Source: Planoprotostelium fungivorum (lineage: Eukaryota > Evosea > Variosea > Cavosteliida > Cavosteliaceae). Taken from it: a stretch of 64,000 nt of DNA. The notes under the pieces were generated by a model. That model did no database searches and was not told the DNA's origin. It saw only the letters and a list, made by a program, of their open reading frames with translations. Positions 23,201-36,482 of the stretch are shown piece by piece (position 1 is the stretch's first letter; each line of letters begins with the position of its first letter). A program made the translations under genes and the position numbers. The DNA lies in the NCBI GenBank assembly GCA_003024175.1, contig MDYQ01000052.1, forward strand, positions 1 to 64,000, in the 5' to 3' direction.

Positions 23201-26200
23201 CAGATTGGCACCGAAGGTCTCGAGGGCGTGTAGAACCTGAGTTTTCGGTGAGTTTTCATCGATGTTCTATCGGTGTAGATGGTGGATCGGATGGTGTGGG
23301 GGAGCGTTGTAGATGGTAAATAAATGGGAATAAATGTGTTTCACCTTGGAGATACGATCGGGTGTGTCTTGTCTCAAAGCCTTGAGCATTCTCGGTATGA
23401 GTGAAGGCAAGAAGACCTTGAATTCTTCCGTTATTCCGTTACAAATATCCTCCACCAACGCCATGACCTTCTCTCGTCAACGAAATTTCCACGAAATCTC
23501 TCCTCACCTCGATCAGATTCGAGTCCCAATAGTCCTCGATGATCCCAAATATTTGGTCCAGGTAGGGCCGCATGTGGTACTTGCATATGGTCATGAATAC
23601 ACCCAACTGCTGTAACAGCCACTTCCTCTGATCGTCTGCGGTACGAACCATGGCCAAGAAGGGTGGCATGATGATGGGTACGAAGGGGCCGCACTTTGTG
23701 ATGAAAGACTTTAGAATGATGACGAGGGCGTTGATGGCTTTCTGGTAGTAGATGGACAGGGAGGGGTCTCTCATGATCTTCACCAATGCGTTGATGGCAA
23801 CAGAGTGATAGTAACCTGAGATGACATGTCATCATGATGATGTGTCATCGGTATAGACATGTCGTGATGGTGATGATGAGATGTGATGAGATTTCACCTT
23901 CTGTCGTACTCTTCATGACGCTGGGAGCTTCTCTGGATGCAGGTTGGTTCTTGTCTAAACTTCCCTGATTTTTCAATTGAGCGAAAATCGATCGAGCCGG
24001 GTCCAACGCTCCCAAAGTACCCAAAGTCTTCAACACCTACTTTTCTTCAGATTTTCCCGAGAGGCATTCGAGAAATTTCATCGAAAACTCACCTCCATCT
24101 TCAGGCCGGGATCGGATTCGGTTTTGATCTCGTTGTAGATGATGTTCATCAACTGTGGATAATCCAAGAACGGTTGGATGACGTAGCCCGTGTACGATGC
24201 ATATTTACGCAAGATCTGAAAGGCAACTTCTCTTCTGGAGCTGCTGCCCTGGTCTTGCAGGACTTCCAAGATGGGGGGAACGATGAGAGAGTGTTTCGAC
24301 CTGTCGTGGGTCACGTGATGTCACGTGATGTAGAGTGTGGAGGTCACCTCATTTCATCAGCGGCAGTGATGGATAGCTCGGCTAAGGCAGATAATATACA
24401 TGTGATCACCTGATCGACGTCACCATCATCATCGATCATGCGATCGTGAGATGATCACGATCATGAAAACGATCATCTCACGAGTCATCGGAATTTCAAA
24501 GACTCACCCTCGGATGTTCTTTCTCGCTCAATTTGGGCACCAATGATTCCATGATCAATCTCACGTAACTACCGATCAATCTGTGACTGGACGAGATCAA
24601 ATGAGCCAACAGCCTCGCCGACTCTTCCTTCCTCCTGGAGTCACCGGAATACTGCATAGCCAACAATAGCTGAATGAGAGTCTTTCTCAGCGAAGGCATG
24701 ACGTGAGCCGGATTCAGAGTCGTCAGGCGACCGATGATGGCGATGGCCAATTCTCGGATCTCGAAATACTGCCGCGGTGTCAATCTACAACGGTGTAGAT
24801 GGGGTCGTCACCTCGTCGTTGAGGGCTAAAAATAGACTCTTGAGCATCTCGGGTCGGGCGAGCATGACGTCGAATCGAAAGTCTAAGCTCTGTAGAATAG
24901 CCCTTCTCACGCTCTCGTCACCATCGGTAGTCTGCACGATCAACAGCCTCTCCAATAGCTCCTGTATGTCATTTGAGACCGCGTCCCAATTCCATTTTCC
25001 CGCCAAAACCCACCGATAAGATGGCCTTGGACGTCGTGTTCTTCGATATAGCGATACCCATGAGTTTGGCGGTAGAGAGGGCGGCTTGTTTTCGTATGGC
25101 CACTTGCTCGTGGTCGAGGTAATCTACAACGCACTCTCTCACCATTCCAATGATGTACTCGTCAAAAGAACGAACGTTCGTGTTGGCGGCAAAATCGAAC
25201 GAGCCCAGAACTTCCAAGGCCAACGTGATCTGAGAAGACATGTGAGACGTCGTCCATCATGCATGATCATGATGATGATGATCATCATGGAGCATGTTAC
25301 CTCTTCTGTGGATGGCAACTCGGGTTTCACTTCATTGTAAGAGCTGTAAGAACTGAACGATCCCGTGTTCGCTTGTTTCTTCAGATTTGCAAAGCGATCA
25401 CCGTTCATGTTTCCCACGGGCGAACCTGTCGACGTCAGAAATTTCGCGGAAATATCTCTCCCACCGGATATACTACCGTTTTGAGACTTGTAGCCCAACA
25501 TCTGGGAGAGGTAGTTGAGAAGGTTCTGCTGAACGGTTGCCATGGATGCAGGGTAACCAATGGAGATACTCTCTAAGGCAGAGACGACCGTGTTCGATAG
25601 ACCATTGCTGAACATGTCTGGAATGAGATCTTCGATCTGCGCTCGCAGACCTGCGATACCGTCAGCCCCAGAGGCACGAAACATTGAGACGGTACGAAAT
25701 ATTGAGACTCACCGGGTGCCGACGTTCGTGCTAAATATCCGATGCAAGTGAGAGATTCGGGTAAGAAATCTCCCTTCGTCTTGTTATTACTGCGAACTGA
25801 AGTCTTCAATGCTCCCAAAATAGCCTCCCAGTGAGGCTGAATGTTCGACCCCACGGCCTATTCAGCTTCAATCGATGGCACACGCTTCACAATTCACCAA
25901 TGCAATCTCCCCGATAGACAAGAAGCACCTGGCCCTCTCTTCCTTCTTGATGGTAGTGATGAGATAGTTCATCGTCAAGTTGAGGTGAGGTGCAAAGAGT
26001 TCAGGGCTGAACCTGGCCAGCCTGGGTAACAGAGTGATGACAGTCTTCTTGATGGGCTTGTGATGGGAATCGCGGTGGCGCAGGATCGCATCGCAGATCT
26101 GCGAGGATGAGGTGGCACGTTGTAGACGGACGTCACCTCCTTGTATCGGTCCCTTCCTGGTTCGTGGATGAAATTTCCCGTGTTGATGAGTAATTCTCCG

Positions 26201-27545
26201 TAGACGAGGAGGGAGGCGTGACAGAAGGTGACGGACTCCTTGTTCTTCAATCCCTGGAATTTTCTCAGAAGAAGGTCACGTGATGCAATACTGACCGCCT
26301 GGGCTTGGATGTACAGTTCCAGGTACTTTGTCGATTGATTCGTCGCGTCTCGATTACCTACAACATCTAAAGCTGCACCTATATACAGTTCAGAATGATA
26401 CAGACGAGAAAAAAAAGAGTAAATCTTCCTTCTTTTTTTCGGTGTCGATAGAAGAGATGAAAAGAAGAAACAGTGAGAGAGGATGAGGAAACATGTACAT
26501 CGATCGAAAAAGAGTGAAAAGAAGAAACTCACGCAGTGCTTCGACGGCAGCTTCTCTGATAACGATGTTATCGTTGACAAAAGCAGAAGACCAGACGATG
26601 CCGATGAACGTAGAGACGTGAGGGTGAAAGAGAGAAGGAGCGGACAAGGCCAACTCTTTCAAAACGAGGAGAGCTGCTTGTTTACGAATGGCCGTAGAAC
26701 CATTATCTGCATGCATGTCAGGTGATCTCGATCGTGGATGGACGATGATGATGATCACCTCTCAACCACTCGAGAGCTTTGGTCAGTTGCTCGTTGATCG
26801 CGTTGGAGATTTCACCGAGATTTCCTCCCACTCTGGCCAAATAACCTATCGTACGTTGAATATCGAACCTTTCGATAAAATGTACCCAAAGTTCTCGCGG
26901 CAATGGCCAGAGTCTGAGAGTCTGTGGCGGTTAAGAGCGTGGCGGCGAGGTAATGTTTGAATTTCAAAAGTTTGTCCGCATTCTCTAGCGTATCGTAATC
27001 GATACCGATGAGTTTCTCTGTTCTTCAATCAGCTCATCATCGAGATGGAAAGGTGGGGATGATCGAGTCGTTCGCCTCTTCGTGTTCTTACCTACGGCGA
27101 GGGTGCCTCCTGTTCTCTCCTCCTTGTTCGAACCGTTCATGAATAATGATACACGCGTGTTGAGATCTGTAAGAAACTTTGTAAAATTCTCCACAGCTTC
27201 ATCTTTGACCATGGTGGTTACCTGTAGAAAACACATGAGTTCAACATCCAGTGGATTCACATTAGAACGAAAATAATGGATGGATTGTATTGGAAATATC
27301 AAGTCCAAATAGATGATTCGATGATGTGTGTATGGCTCACATATGAACCCAACTGCTGGATCGCTTTTGACCTCACTTCATTGTCTCTGTCGAAGCAATT
27401 AGATAGGAATGAATCAAGGAGACACTCTTACTTGTGTCTGAGGTCGTTGAATATCCGATTGAGAGGATCAATCCAAGGAGAATTAGAACCCGTGTTTAAC
27501 AATTGCAAGTTCGTTCCGACTGCGACACCGCCGCTAGCGGCCATC
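17205..27545 (-). CDS. TOR: Serine/threonine kinase TOR (target of rapamycin)
   Basis: Master growth-control kinase, PIKK family. The start [12 protein letters not shown] is at 27545 and the stop at 17205-17207. Order: HEAT-repeat region (about 27.5-22.8 kb), FAT domain (about 22.8-20 kb), FRB (about 19.85-19.4 kb), kinase (about 19.4-18.1 kb), FATC (17.2-17.4 kb). FRB has [20 protein letters not shown] and [10 protein letters not shown]; the Ser, Trp and Phe that contact FKBP-rapamycin in animals are present, so rapamycin sensitivity is plausible. The catalytic loop is GDRHCSNLM (most TORs have GDRHPSNLM), followed by HIDFGD. The last residues are [12 protein letters not shown], lacking the cysteines usual in FATC. 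A 21-nt intron (17760-17780) is needed for frame between kinase and FATC. Many introns contain CTACAACG, GAAATTTC or GATG repeats. Confidence 0.96.
17385..17608 (-). repeat. Minisatellite filling a TOR intron
   Basis: Intron just before the FATC exon, one of the longest in the gene. Much of it is tandem repeat built from GATGATG, with a 33-nt unit ending in GTTGGT repeated three times without change near 17490-17590, plus shorter related units upstream. Splice sites are normal GT and AG on the minus strand. Confidence 0.8.
18459..18637 (-). repeat. GATG-rich repeat intron in the TOR kinase region
   Basis: Intron of about 179 nt between kinase-domain exons. It holds three to four imperfect copies of a roughly 40-nt unit containing CATGATGTACGTGA and GTGATGATG. 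Splice sites are canonical. It is the same GATG style as the intron before the FATC exon but with a different unit. Confidence 0.7.
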
Positions 27546-27933
27546 TTGTCTATGTAATGTTTCGGAAATGTGTTTACTCAAAGTGATACAGGTGAAGACT
27601 TCTGATCAGTTGGGGTGAAGTGTGTTCGAAATGACCCCTGATGGAGTCTATGCGGTTGATGATGCTTCCGCTCACGCGGAATTGTGAATACATTTTTTTA
27701 CAACATTTTTTTTCTTCTTTTATAGTTGAAGGGACAGCCTCTCCAGACTAGAACAGAGATTTGTCATCTAATTGCACACTCCACGTCTGACATAGTCTAC
27801 GTTGGCTGTATCGATTGTCATGTTTTGATTTACAATCATAAATAAATCTGCTCTCGTCCTAATGAACGTGTGAGGAACACTTTCATATATCATGTTTTCT
27901 CTTTAGAATGCATCACAGTACATCGACCGTTTA
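27546..27933 (-). promoter_or_regulatory. TOR upstream region
   Basis: Gap between the metallophosphoesterase stop and the TOR start, both on the minus strand. No coding exon. It contains T-rich runs (about 27689-27722) and should hold the TOR promoter. No specific site recognised. Confidence 0.4.
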
Positions 27934-29174
27934 TCAATAGTAATAATCAAACACGATCGGCTTCATCACAGCAGGCTGTGCTGCGTTGATGAAGTAGATC
28001 TCAAAAGCTTTTTTCTCCTCCTCTTCCAACTGATAGAATTTCTGTATGGAGTGCAACAATTTGTCATTGTCTTCGCTCTTAAAGTGACTGCTACCGAAAC
28101 CATCGTGGTTGTGTCCAAAGACATGGACTCGTGGCTTGACTCTGTCCAGTGTGAGCTCGAACATGTGATGATGGAACATGATGTATGGGACGGATGGAGA
28201 TCATGTACCTCAGAAGATCTGTGGCAAGGAGGTGGCGGCTGCCTATGGGTTTGTTCTTGTGATTTTTGTCTCTCACACCGATGGGAGGAACATGAGTGAT
28301 GAGGATGTCTGTGTCAGAAGGGATGGCATTCCATTTGCTCTCGATGTCTTCGTTACCCACTTTCTCCTCTATCTTTCGTCAGTCTACAACGTTGTAGAAC
28401 ACGGTTTCGATGGATTCGAAGAGGTAGAGGTTGTATTGGAATGTGACTCACTGGGTTCTAACGCAGATGGTGTGATGGTCTCTACCTTTCCAAAATTATT
28501 CGAGAGGTACCAAAAAGGTCTGTACGCATGCCAGGGTGCTCCATACACCTTCAAACCCTCTACATCCACGGACGTGTCCTGAAGAATTCAGGTGATGTCA
28601 TCATCTCATCACCGACCTGGAGGTAATGTGTGCAGTTAGACAGATATCGCTTGCGAGTCTCTTCTGGTGTGCGTGTGTGACTGATGATCTTGTCGTGATT
28701 GCCTCCGATGACGATGCGATAGCGATGGGGGAGAGTGCTGGACAGGATGAGATCGAAGATGTGAACCGAAGAATCACCCCAGCCACCGATTGAAATCTTC
28801 AATTTGATACTGAAATGAAGGATAGCGAGTAAAATCCCCTGAAGTCACATTAGAATGAGATGGATGTTGAGTGTCATTCACCTGCGTGTATGAGAACGTC
28901 ACCGTCAGGTATCTGAAAAGTTGTCAGTGCTTATATATGCGATGAAACGTTTACTTTTATGTTGGCATGTTGTGTGTGTGTGTCTGATATGCAGACGAAT
29001 CGTAACCGTTTGGGAGGATCAGAAACTCCATTTTTATGTTCTATCCTCGGTATCTGTGTGACATCAATCGGTGTGACGTGTATTTGCTACCTCGTCAGGA
29101 GATACGTCTTCGAAATGGAAATCAGCTCCGTGTGTCTCTGTGAATTGGATGTTGTGCGAGAAGTCTGCTCCCAT
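27934..29174 (-). CDS. Calcineurin-like metallophosphoesterase, MPPED family
   Basis: Phosphodiesterase-type enzyme of the MPPED1/MPPED2 group. Exons joined by short introns give RLRFVCISDTH, then IPDGDVLIHAGDF, GNHD (RYRIVIGGNHDKII), the substrate-side run VYGAPWHAYRPFWY, ILITHVPP and VHVFGHNHDGFG. These are all the metal-binding motifs (D-H, GD, GNHD, H, GH-H) in the usual order. The second-last motif is GHNH, the active form, unlike the altered motif reported for mammalian MPPED2. The C-terminus is FDYYY. I chose ATG 29174 (MGADFSHNI); the frame stays open to 29285, which would leave only 26 bp to CFAP44. In vivo substrate unknown; cyclic nucleotides are substrates of relatives. Confidence 0.85.
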
Positions 29175-29311
29175 ATCGTCTGGCTCATGCGATCTGTCAG
29201 CCGAGTTTCGTTCTGCTGTCGAAATTCCGAATAATAAGACACGACATCTACAAACGATCCTATTCCAGGCTGACCCCTCAACCACACGATGAACCGATAG
29301 ACACCATCTTT

Positions 29312-32300
29312 TTATCCTGGCATAGTGTTTGGCAGCTGAAAATCTGAGAACGAAGGTCTGTAGCCTTTCTTTCTGAGCTGAGAGATCTGCCTTCTCATCT
29401 TCTCGATGTCATCTCCTTGTGCCCTGACTGTGTCTTCCAACTTCTTCTCCTCGTCCTTCTCTTTTCTCAGGGAGCCAGAATATTCTGCCACGACGGATTG
29501 CTGTGACACCTCCAGCATCTGCTCGAGTTCGGCCTTCTTCCTCGATAAGCTGGCGAGATCTTCTAACATCTTTGTGTTTCTGTCCAACCACGTCTGATAT
29601 TCAATTCTCAGCGACTCCGTCTGTTCCTGAAGAGAAGAGTCAGATCATCATCATCGACGGCGTGAAGAGGTGCTCACATCGAGCAGTTCGAGGTCTTTGT
29701 TTCTCTTCCTTTCTTCCTTGGTCATCTTCTCCTTCAACTCTTCTGCTGGACGATTGACACTCTTCTTCTCCAACGCTTCCAAGTTGATAACTTGACCGAA
29801 TTTCAACATTTGAACCTCGATGGCTTTCGTCTCCAGTTGTTTGTTCTGAGATGACAATGAGATGGAGCCTCACCGACATGAAAGACTCACCCGATTCTTC
29901 TTCGCAACCTTCTCCTTTCCAATGTTGACGATATCCTTCTGAAGCGATTTGAGTTGGTTGTTCAGATCGACGAGTTCTTGCTCTGATTGGATGATTCTCT
30001 TGTTCAACTTGTCGAACTCTTCGTTCGTGAAGACGAGACTGTCGATCAACGAAGTGCCGTTCAGGAACCGATACTGCGACAATTTGAGAGACAACTGTTC
30101 TCGGTTAGAAACGAATCATCTGATGTGTTCACACACCACCACGGTGATTTCGTTCAGTTTGTCTTGCTTGTTCTTCTGAAGCTCTTGTAACTCGTTTTCG
30201 GTGGCGGTCAACGCATTCGCTACCACTTTCTCTTTCTTGATGGTCGTCTCCAGCTCTTTTCTAAACATATCCAGCGCCTTCTTCATGTCTGCCTTCACTT
30301 CCTCCAATTGCAGACGTTGGTCTCTCAGCTCGAGAACTGACTCGTAGGTGGCTTCGTCTAGATCTGCCGGCTTCTGTTCTTCATCGCCTTCGTTATCTTC
30401 TTCTTCGTTGTCAAAGTCGTATCCCTCTCCACGTTCATCGTCACTGTCGTCATCATCAGACAAGTGAGATCCATTCTATATCTCTCACCTGTTGTAAAAG
30501 TCTTCCTCCACGGCTTGTTTCTTTGTTCTCTTGATGTTCTTATTGTAGAGCTTCTTAAGATAATCCGCAAACGGGTTACCATCGCCAATGATACTGTTCA
30601 ACTTGCGATTGACCTCCTCGATCTCTCCACTCTTCTTCTCCAACTCTTTGTTCCTCGCCTCTAGTTTTGTCTGACTCTCTGCGACCTACAATACATTCAC
30701 ACTTGATACACTTTTTGATCTCTCACCAGCGTGGCGAAGGTTTGTCTCTCGTTTCGCTTCGTCTGCAGCTTCTCCGCGAGATTGATGTCTTCCTTTTCGA
30801 ATTCCTTCAGGAGCTCCAACTCTTGATGGAGCACCAGCATCTTCAAGTCCAACACCTTGAGATCTGATCGAGAATAAACATGCGCGTTCGTTCAATGTTC
30901 TCACCTGCTTCAGCTTTCAATTTCTCTCTTCTCAGCGATTCCAATTCTCGGTCGAATGTTGCCAGCGTCAAATTAATTTTCTATTGAGACGTTACACACA
31001 GCGAAACCGTACATCCTCTTACCTCTACGATAGTTGTCTTCTCCCACTGTAACATTCGATTCGTGTTCTGTTTCTCTTCCAACTCCAATTGCGATGGCGT
31101 CTGGTTCTGTCTCCCGCCAACCGGCTTCTTGTTATTCATCAAGACTTCGCTCGGTATCGGCTCTGGCTGACGAGACGTTCAGTACGTGTGAGATAAGGAT
31201 TCGGCACCTCTGGTATCTCTCCTGAGGTGGAGCGATTGTTCATGATGGTGATGTTCGAGTGCGTCGGTTTCGTTGAATCGCGAATAAACTTCTCCACGTC
31301 CTCTGGTGTGACCACGGTCCTGTCTTCCGGTCTCTCTCGAGGGACCAACTTTGGTTCGTAGAGTTCTTCTTCCACGTGCAGCTCTCGGTTGATCTCACGG
31401 ATTCTCAAGTTCATCCTCTGTATCCATTCGATGATCTTAACTTTGATATCGCGTAAGACTAATATGCGGGAATTGAACTCCTGAGGACGGTTAAAAGACG
31501 AGGAGAGAGAATACGAACCAGTTTGATGTTGTAGATGCTCTCTTCTAAGAGAATCTTCTGGAAGAACTTCCTCTCGGTGTTGATCCTACGGTTCTCGGGC
31601 ACCCGGTAGGTGTTGCCCAGCTTAAGAGGATAATCACCCATGTACTTCTCTGCCTTCTTGATCTTCTCTAAATCTCCAGCGTCTTCTTCTTCGTCCGGTT
31701 TCGTTTCAAAGAACCTGCACGAGTCAGCACGTGTCTTCGTGTGGTTCCACACTTGATCCATTCGGCCGCCCTCTGCTTCCTTTTGGCCTTCTTCTCTTCT
31801 AATTTCGTGGACGGACTACTCTTGGCGAGTTTCTTCTCGGTTCGAAGCACAGGTTGATCGCCCTTGACTTCATCTGACCTTCTCTTCACGACATTGCGAT
31901 TCGATTTGAAATCTTCTGGACTCTTGGATGACTGGAATGATGTAAGCCAAACTTGAACTTTCGAATGAGATCCCAGAGGAAGATGAGGAATATGAGGCCA
32001 ACGATGAGCTCATCTTACCTCCATACGTTCTACAGATTGTTCTCTCTCGATCTGGGCGTGGACCATCTTGATCTGAGCCAAGAGTGATTCCGGCATGTTC
32101 CTCAGTGGAAACGTGGACAAGGTGTGCACCGAGTGGAATCCGTTCATAACGATTCTCTCCACTGCAACTCGATCAAAGTATCTCGCGTTGAGTTTCTGAA
32201 TCTGCCGCTCTTTGTATTCTGAGATCCACTCCATCTCTGCGATCGCCTTCTCCTTCTTCTTCTCCAATTCTTCCTCTGTTGAAATCTCAGCCGGAGACAA

Positions 32301-35240
32301 AGGACATGACATAGTCGTCTGCACTCACTCATCGTTTCTTTGAGATAAGGATCGATGGATAACATTTCTTTGGGAAGTTGTTCGTCGGGATGGAGCTTGG
32401 CGTTTCTTTGAACGAAAGCTTGGTAATCGGCGGCAATCCTGGCCACCTGCCTCTTCACGCTTGTCTTCTTCTCTTCTGCAGCCTGCGCGATCTTGTTCTG
32501 CTCCCTTCTCAGCTTCTGTTCCTCGATGGAAGACATGTCCTCTAATTCTTCCTTCTCCTCTACATGCATCTCCTCCTCCAACACTAGCTGCGTGAGATCG
32601 ACTGAAACACGTGTGAAGACATATCACCTTGAGAATTTTGAATCTGGTTCTCCACTATTCTATGTACAAACAGGTTCCCTCCACTGCAGGTGGACAGCAC
32701 ATATGATTCGTCGAACGATGTGACTACCCCGGTGATTCCCTTCGAATGCATGGATATCTTGTACGGTGTCTGTAAATCATCCGACCGCCTGATCAGCACC
32801 GAGCCGTCTGCTCCTCCAGACAAGAGATAATTCTTTCGATGAGAGAACTGAACGTACCGACACACTCCACCGTGTGATGGTAGCTCTTCGGTTGGCTCCG
32901 CTGTGTCTGGGGAGCAGAAGAATAAGATGCCAGAATCTTGGCCGGTGCAAGTCACGTAATAACGGTTTTCCATGGCGAAACCTTCCTTGTAGAGGACTCT
33001 GTGTGGTCTGCCTTCCTCTATGACTTCTTCTCCCTCTTCGATGCCCTCTGCTCCCTCTTCTGTCTCGATAGATTCTCCAGTCTATCACGCGTCAGTTTCA
33101 TCTCCGTTTCACTCTTACCACGGCTGGCTCGGTTGACACAGCACCCGCCTCTCCTGCATCGGCCAGACTCGCAGTGTCCATCATCGTGCTCCGAGTCGAA
33201 TTCTTCGCGCTGTCCTCGTAATCTCCGTCGATGCCCGCGGCAGCCGCAGAATCTCCGACGCCCGCCTCCAGCGACGGATCGGTCTCTCCATCAGCAGGCT
33301 GAGCTGTTTGTGCCACCGGGGCCGGTGGATCCGGCTTCTTCCGTTTGAATGGATGTTGTGTCAATTTGACATTTTCCAGGACGTAAGAGGAAGAAGAGGC
33401 GGGGGTGCAATTGGAAGGCTCTCTCATGTGAAGGATCTGGCCGTCTTCGGTGCAGAAGATGATGTTCTGCGAGCTGACGTCCCACGACATGGAGAGGGCG
33501 TGGGAGTCGAGGCGAGTGAAACCCAACGGAGAGTAATTGTTCCTCACGTTCACGAAGAACAGTAAATTGTCTTTCTGAAGTCAAGTGAGATGAGAGATCG
33601 TGGATGATGTGATGACTTACGGCGGATGTCGCTAGCCAGGCTCCGTCAGGAGAATAAGTGATGTGAGTGATTTCGTCTTTGTGAGGTCGAAACATCTTCA
33701 ACTGTTGCAGACCCTGATGTTTCTCAGTCAAAACGTTCACGCGTTTCACTTTTCGACTCACCGATCGAGTATAAGAGAAGATCTTCACCACACCATTTCC
33801 GTAACCCACCGCGAACGTTGAACCCGTCGGATCAGCCATCTGATCGAGTCATCATCGATTCTCTTTCCATCAATGTGAATGCTTCTTACCAGTGGTGCAT
33901 AACATATGGCCGTACCGTTGTGTGTTCCTTCGTTTGTCTCCAGAAGTTTCGACTCTGCGTAATCGTACACTCTCACGCTGCCATCCCTCCCAGTAGTGAC
34001 CGCGATGTGTCTCAGAGGTGAACACGCCACACCCTCTATGCCTCCAGAGTGGAAACTGAAGACCCTTACAGCTGCCGTGGAGTTGTTGAGATCGTTCAGC
34101 TTCCACAGTGAGCCGGCCGAGTCTTGTATGATCCAGTGGTCCTTGCCCTCTACGATGTTGTGGATGTGCACGTTCTGACCGATGTGTATCTCCGTGACGG
34201 GTTCGATCTCTAACACGGATGACTCTTCGGCAGCAGATGCTCTATCTAATGCCTCCACGTTCCACACTCGGATGTAGCCATCGTAGCCTGTGGGAATCAG
34301 TGGGAAGCCTCCGACGTACGGTACGTACCTCCCGTGACGATCTGTTCGTTGTACCGGAAGATGACCTCGATGTTACCTAGGTGACACCCCACACGGTTTT
34401 TGCGATAGATCTCCTTCTTGATGGCGATCTCGTCCCACAACAACATGCATCCACTCTCTGTGCCGGATATGACTTTTCCATCAGAGAGCTCGACGAAGCA
34501 GCTGATGTCAGACAGTTCGCTCTTTCCAAATTTACCGATCTCTCCCTGCAGCTTCAACCCTGTTTTTTTATCACCACGAGAGTTTTCGAAGATGAAGATG
34601 ATCTCACCGGTGAATGTCTTCGCCATGCCCCAAAATTTGATGTGGCCGACGCCGCTTGTAATCAGTCTTCCTTCGTGCATGGGAGAGAAGTAGACGCGAT
34701 AGACGTCCTGAGAAAAAGCCTTGCTTCTCAAGACGATCGTCTGTTGTTCCCAATTCCAGACGACCAATGTGTAATCAGGATCGCTACCCACAGACGCCAA
34801 TCGAGCTCCGGATGGATCGAACGATATGGTGCTGTATCCAAACGTCGTTCCTCCTCTCAATATATGGATCGTCTTCAAGGTGTTTGTGTCGATGATGTGG
34901 ATCTCTGGGGATTTCTTCTTGCTACCTCGGCCTGCTACGGCGAAGCATGAACGATTTGGATGGACTGAGATGGCACCGATACCACATTCTGTGATGCCAG
35001 TAACAAAGTGTTGTGACATGTCGTTGAGATCGAGAACTTGAGCTGCATTTCCCACGCTGAATACGAGACGGTGGTCGTCTATATACGCCAGATTTCCTCT
35101 CTTTTTACTCTCGAAGCCGAGGGAGCAGCTGTGATTGCAAAATGAGATCGATCGTCGAGTATGACTCACTGGAGTGTGGCGAAAGCTGGGACTATCTCAT
35201 TCGATTCGTCAGGTGGTGCATTGTGTTCTTCGGACGTCAT
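29312..35240 (-). CDS. CFAP44: Cilia- and flagella-associated protein 44 (CFAP44/WDR52)
   Basis: Large axonemal protein of the tether/tether-head complex that links the inner dynein arm f/I1 motor domain to the doublet microtubule. The start MTSEEHNAPPDESNEI is at 35240. The N-terminal half is WD40 repeats (about 35.1-32.6 kb), including LKLQGEIGKFGKSELSDI and VELSDGKVISGTESG, which match CFAP44 orthologs. Acidic linkers follow (about 33.0-33.3 kb), then a long coiled coil (about 32.6-29.3 kb) with SVHTLSTFPLRN and many Glu/Lys heptads. The C-terminus is RPSFSDFQLPNTMPG. Its presence implies a motile cilium at some life stage. CFAP43 is the closest relative; the LQGEIGKFGK block favours CFAP44. 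Confidence 0.92.
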
Positions 35241-35513
35241 GATTCGTCCTTCAATGTGTTGTGATGTCCTCTCAAGCGAGGAAATGATTCACTATAAATA
35301 ACAAATCATCCGAAATCTGCGAATGCGAAATTTATCGCCGTTGAAAGTCATCCCACCTGCCCATCATGAATCAGATTCCATCATTGATGTTATAGACACT
35401 GCCGATCGAGGATGATCGTTCACTCAACTCATCGTCCTCCATCACGATTGTCATCCATCATCATTTCAGACATCTTTTTCGGTTCATCTATTGATAAAAA
35501 ATGTGGACAAAGG

Positions 35514-36482
35514 TTAAGAGCTACCGCAGCAGCCCTTCTTTGGGGGAGGTGTGTTGTCGACGATTCTACGGCTGTCGCTCACTGGACGGGGGTTTGGCTG
35601 GTTTTTGGGCAGCTTCTTCGCTGTAGATTGTAAATAAAATGAAATAAAACGACGTCTCATCCTCTCACCTATGGCCACAAACAGCTCGTTCACATTGGTA
35701 GCAGCCTTTGCAGATGTCTCCATGAACAACAGTCCGTTCGTATCACAGAAAGCTTGAGCTTCCTGGAGAGACATCATCAGATCCTTCATGTCAGCCGTGA
35801 TGATGCACATCGAGAGGGGAAATCCATTCTCACCTCTATGGTGACCCTTCGGTTGGCCTCTAAATCGAGCTTGTTACCAGCGAGAGCCATGACGATGTTG
35901 GGGTTTCCTTGTCTTTGCAGTTCCTTCACCCACTCTTGTGCGCGCTCGAATGATTCCTGAAAGAGCCGTCAACTCTAAAGAGCTCGACGATGTGATATGA
36001 ACTCACGTGATTAGTGATGTCGTACACGATGACGGCGGCTTGAGCACCTGTTCGCGTTTTTAATATCAAAAAGGAGAGATGAAATGGAGGTACCTCTGTA
36101 GTACATGGGGGCGAGAGAATGGTATCTCTCTTGACCTGCAGTATCCCAGATCTCGAATTTGACGGTGGTATCATTGAGACATACTGTCTGTGCGAGAAAA
36201 GCGGCTGTTCATGGTCAAACCAGTTTCGATGTGATATGATACAATGAAAGGTCCCGATGTTGTGAGACGAATGAGGGGAAGAGACTCACCTCCAATCGTT
36301 GATTCTTGGTATTCCAGAAAGTGTCCCTTGACGAAACGCAGTACCAGTGAAGATTTACCTACGGCAGATTCTCCCAGTAGTACTAATTTGAACTGAAAGA
36401 GTTTGTTGTTGTTCATAATCTCGACGTCTAAACTTGATCCGTGTGTGATGACCTGCGGGTCGGTTATCATGGAACGAGTCAT
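35514..36482 (-). CDS. RAB5: Small GTPase Rab5
   Basis: Early-endosome Rab. GTP-binding motifs are complete: GESAVGKSS (P-loop), WDTAGQE, GNKLDL and ETSAK. After splicing, switch I/interswitch reads [20 protein letters not shown], diagnostic for Rab5. The effector-facing [25 protein letters not shown] is nearly identical to animal Rab5. It ends KKGCCGSS, a double-cysteine geranylgeranylation motif. The start ATG 36482 gives a short N-terminal extension ([10 protein letters not shown]); an internal ATG just before [14 protein letters not shown] would give a shorter form. Confidence 0.95.

Noticed and set aside
36160-36300. Rab5 seemed to lack the switch I block.
   Set aside because: An acceptor at AACAG upstream of the first-guess site yields [14 protein letters not shown], so the domain is complete.
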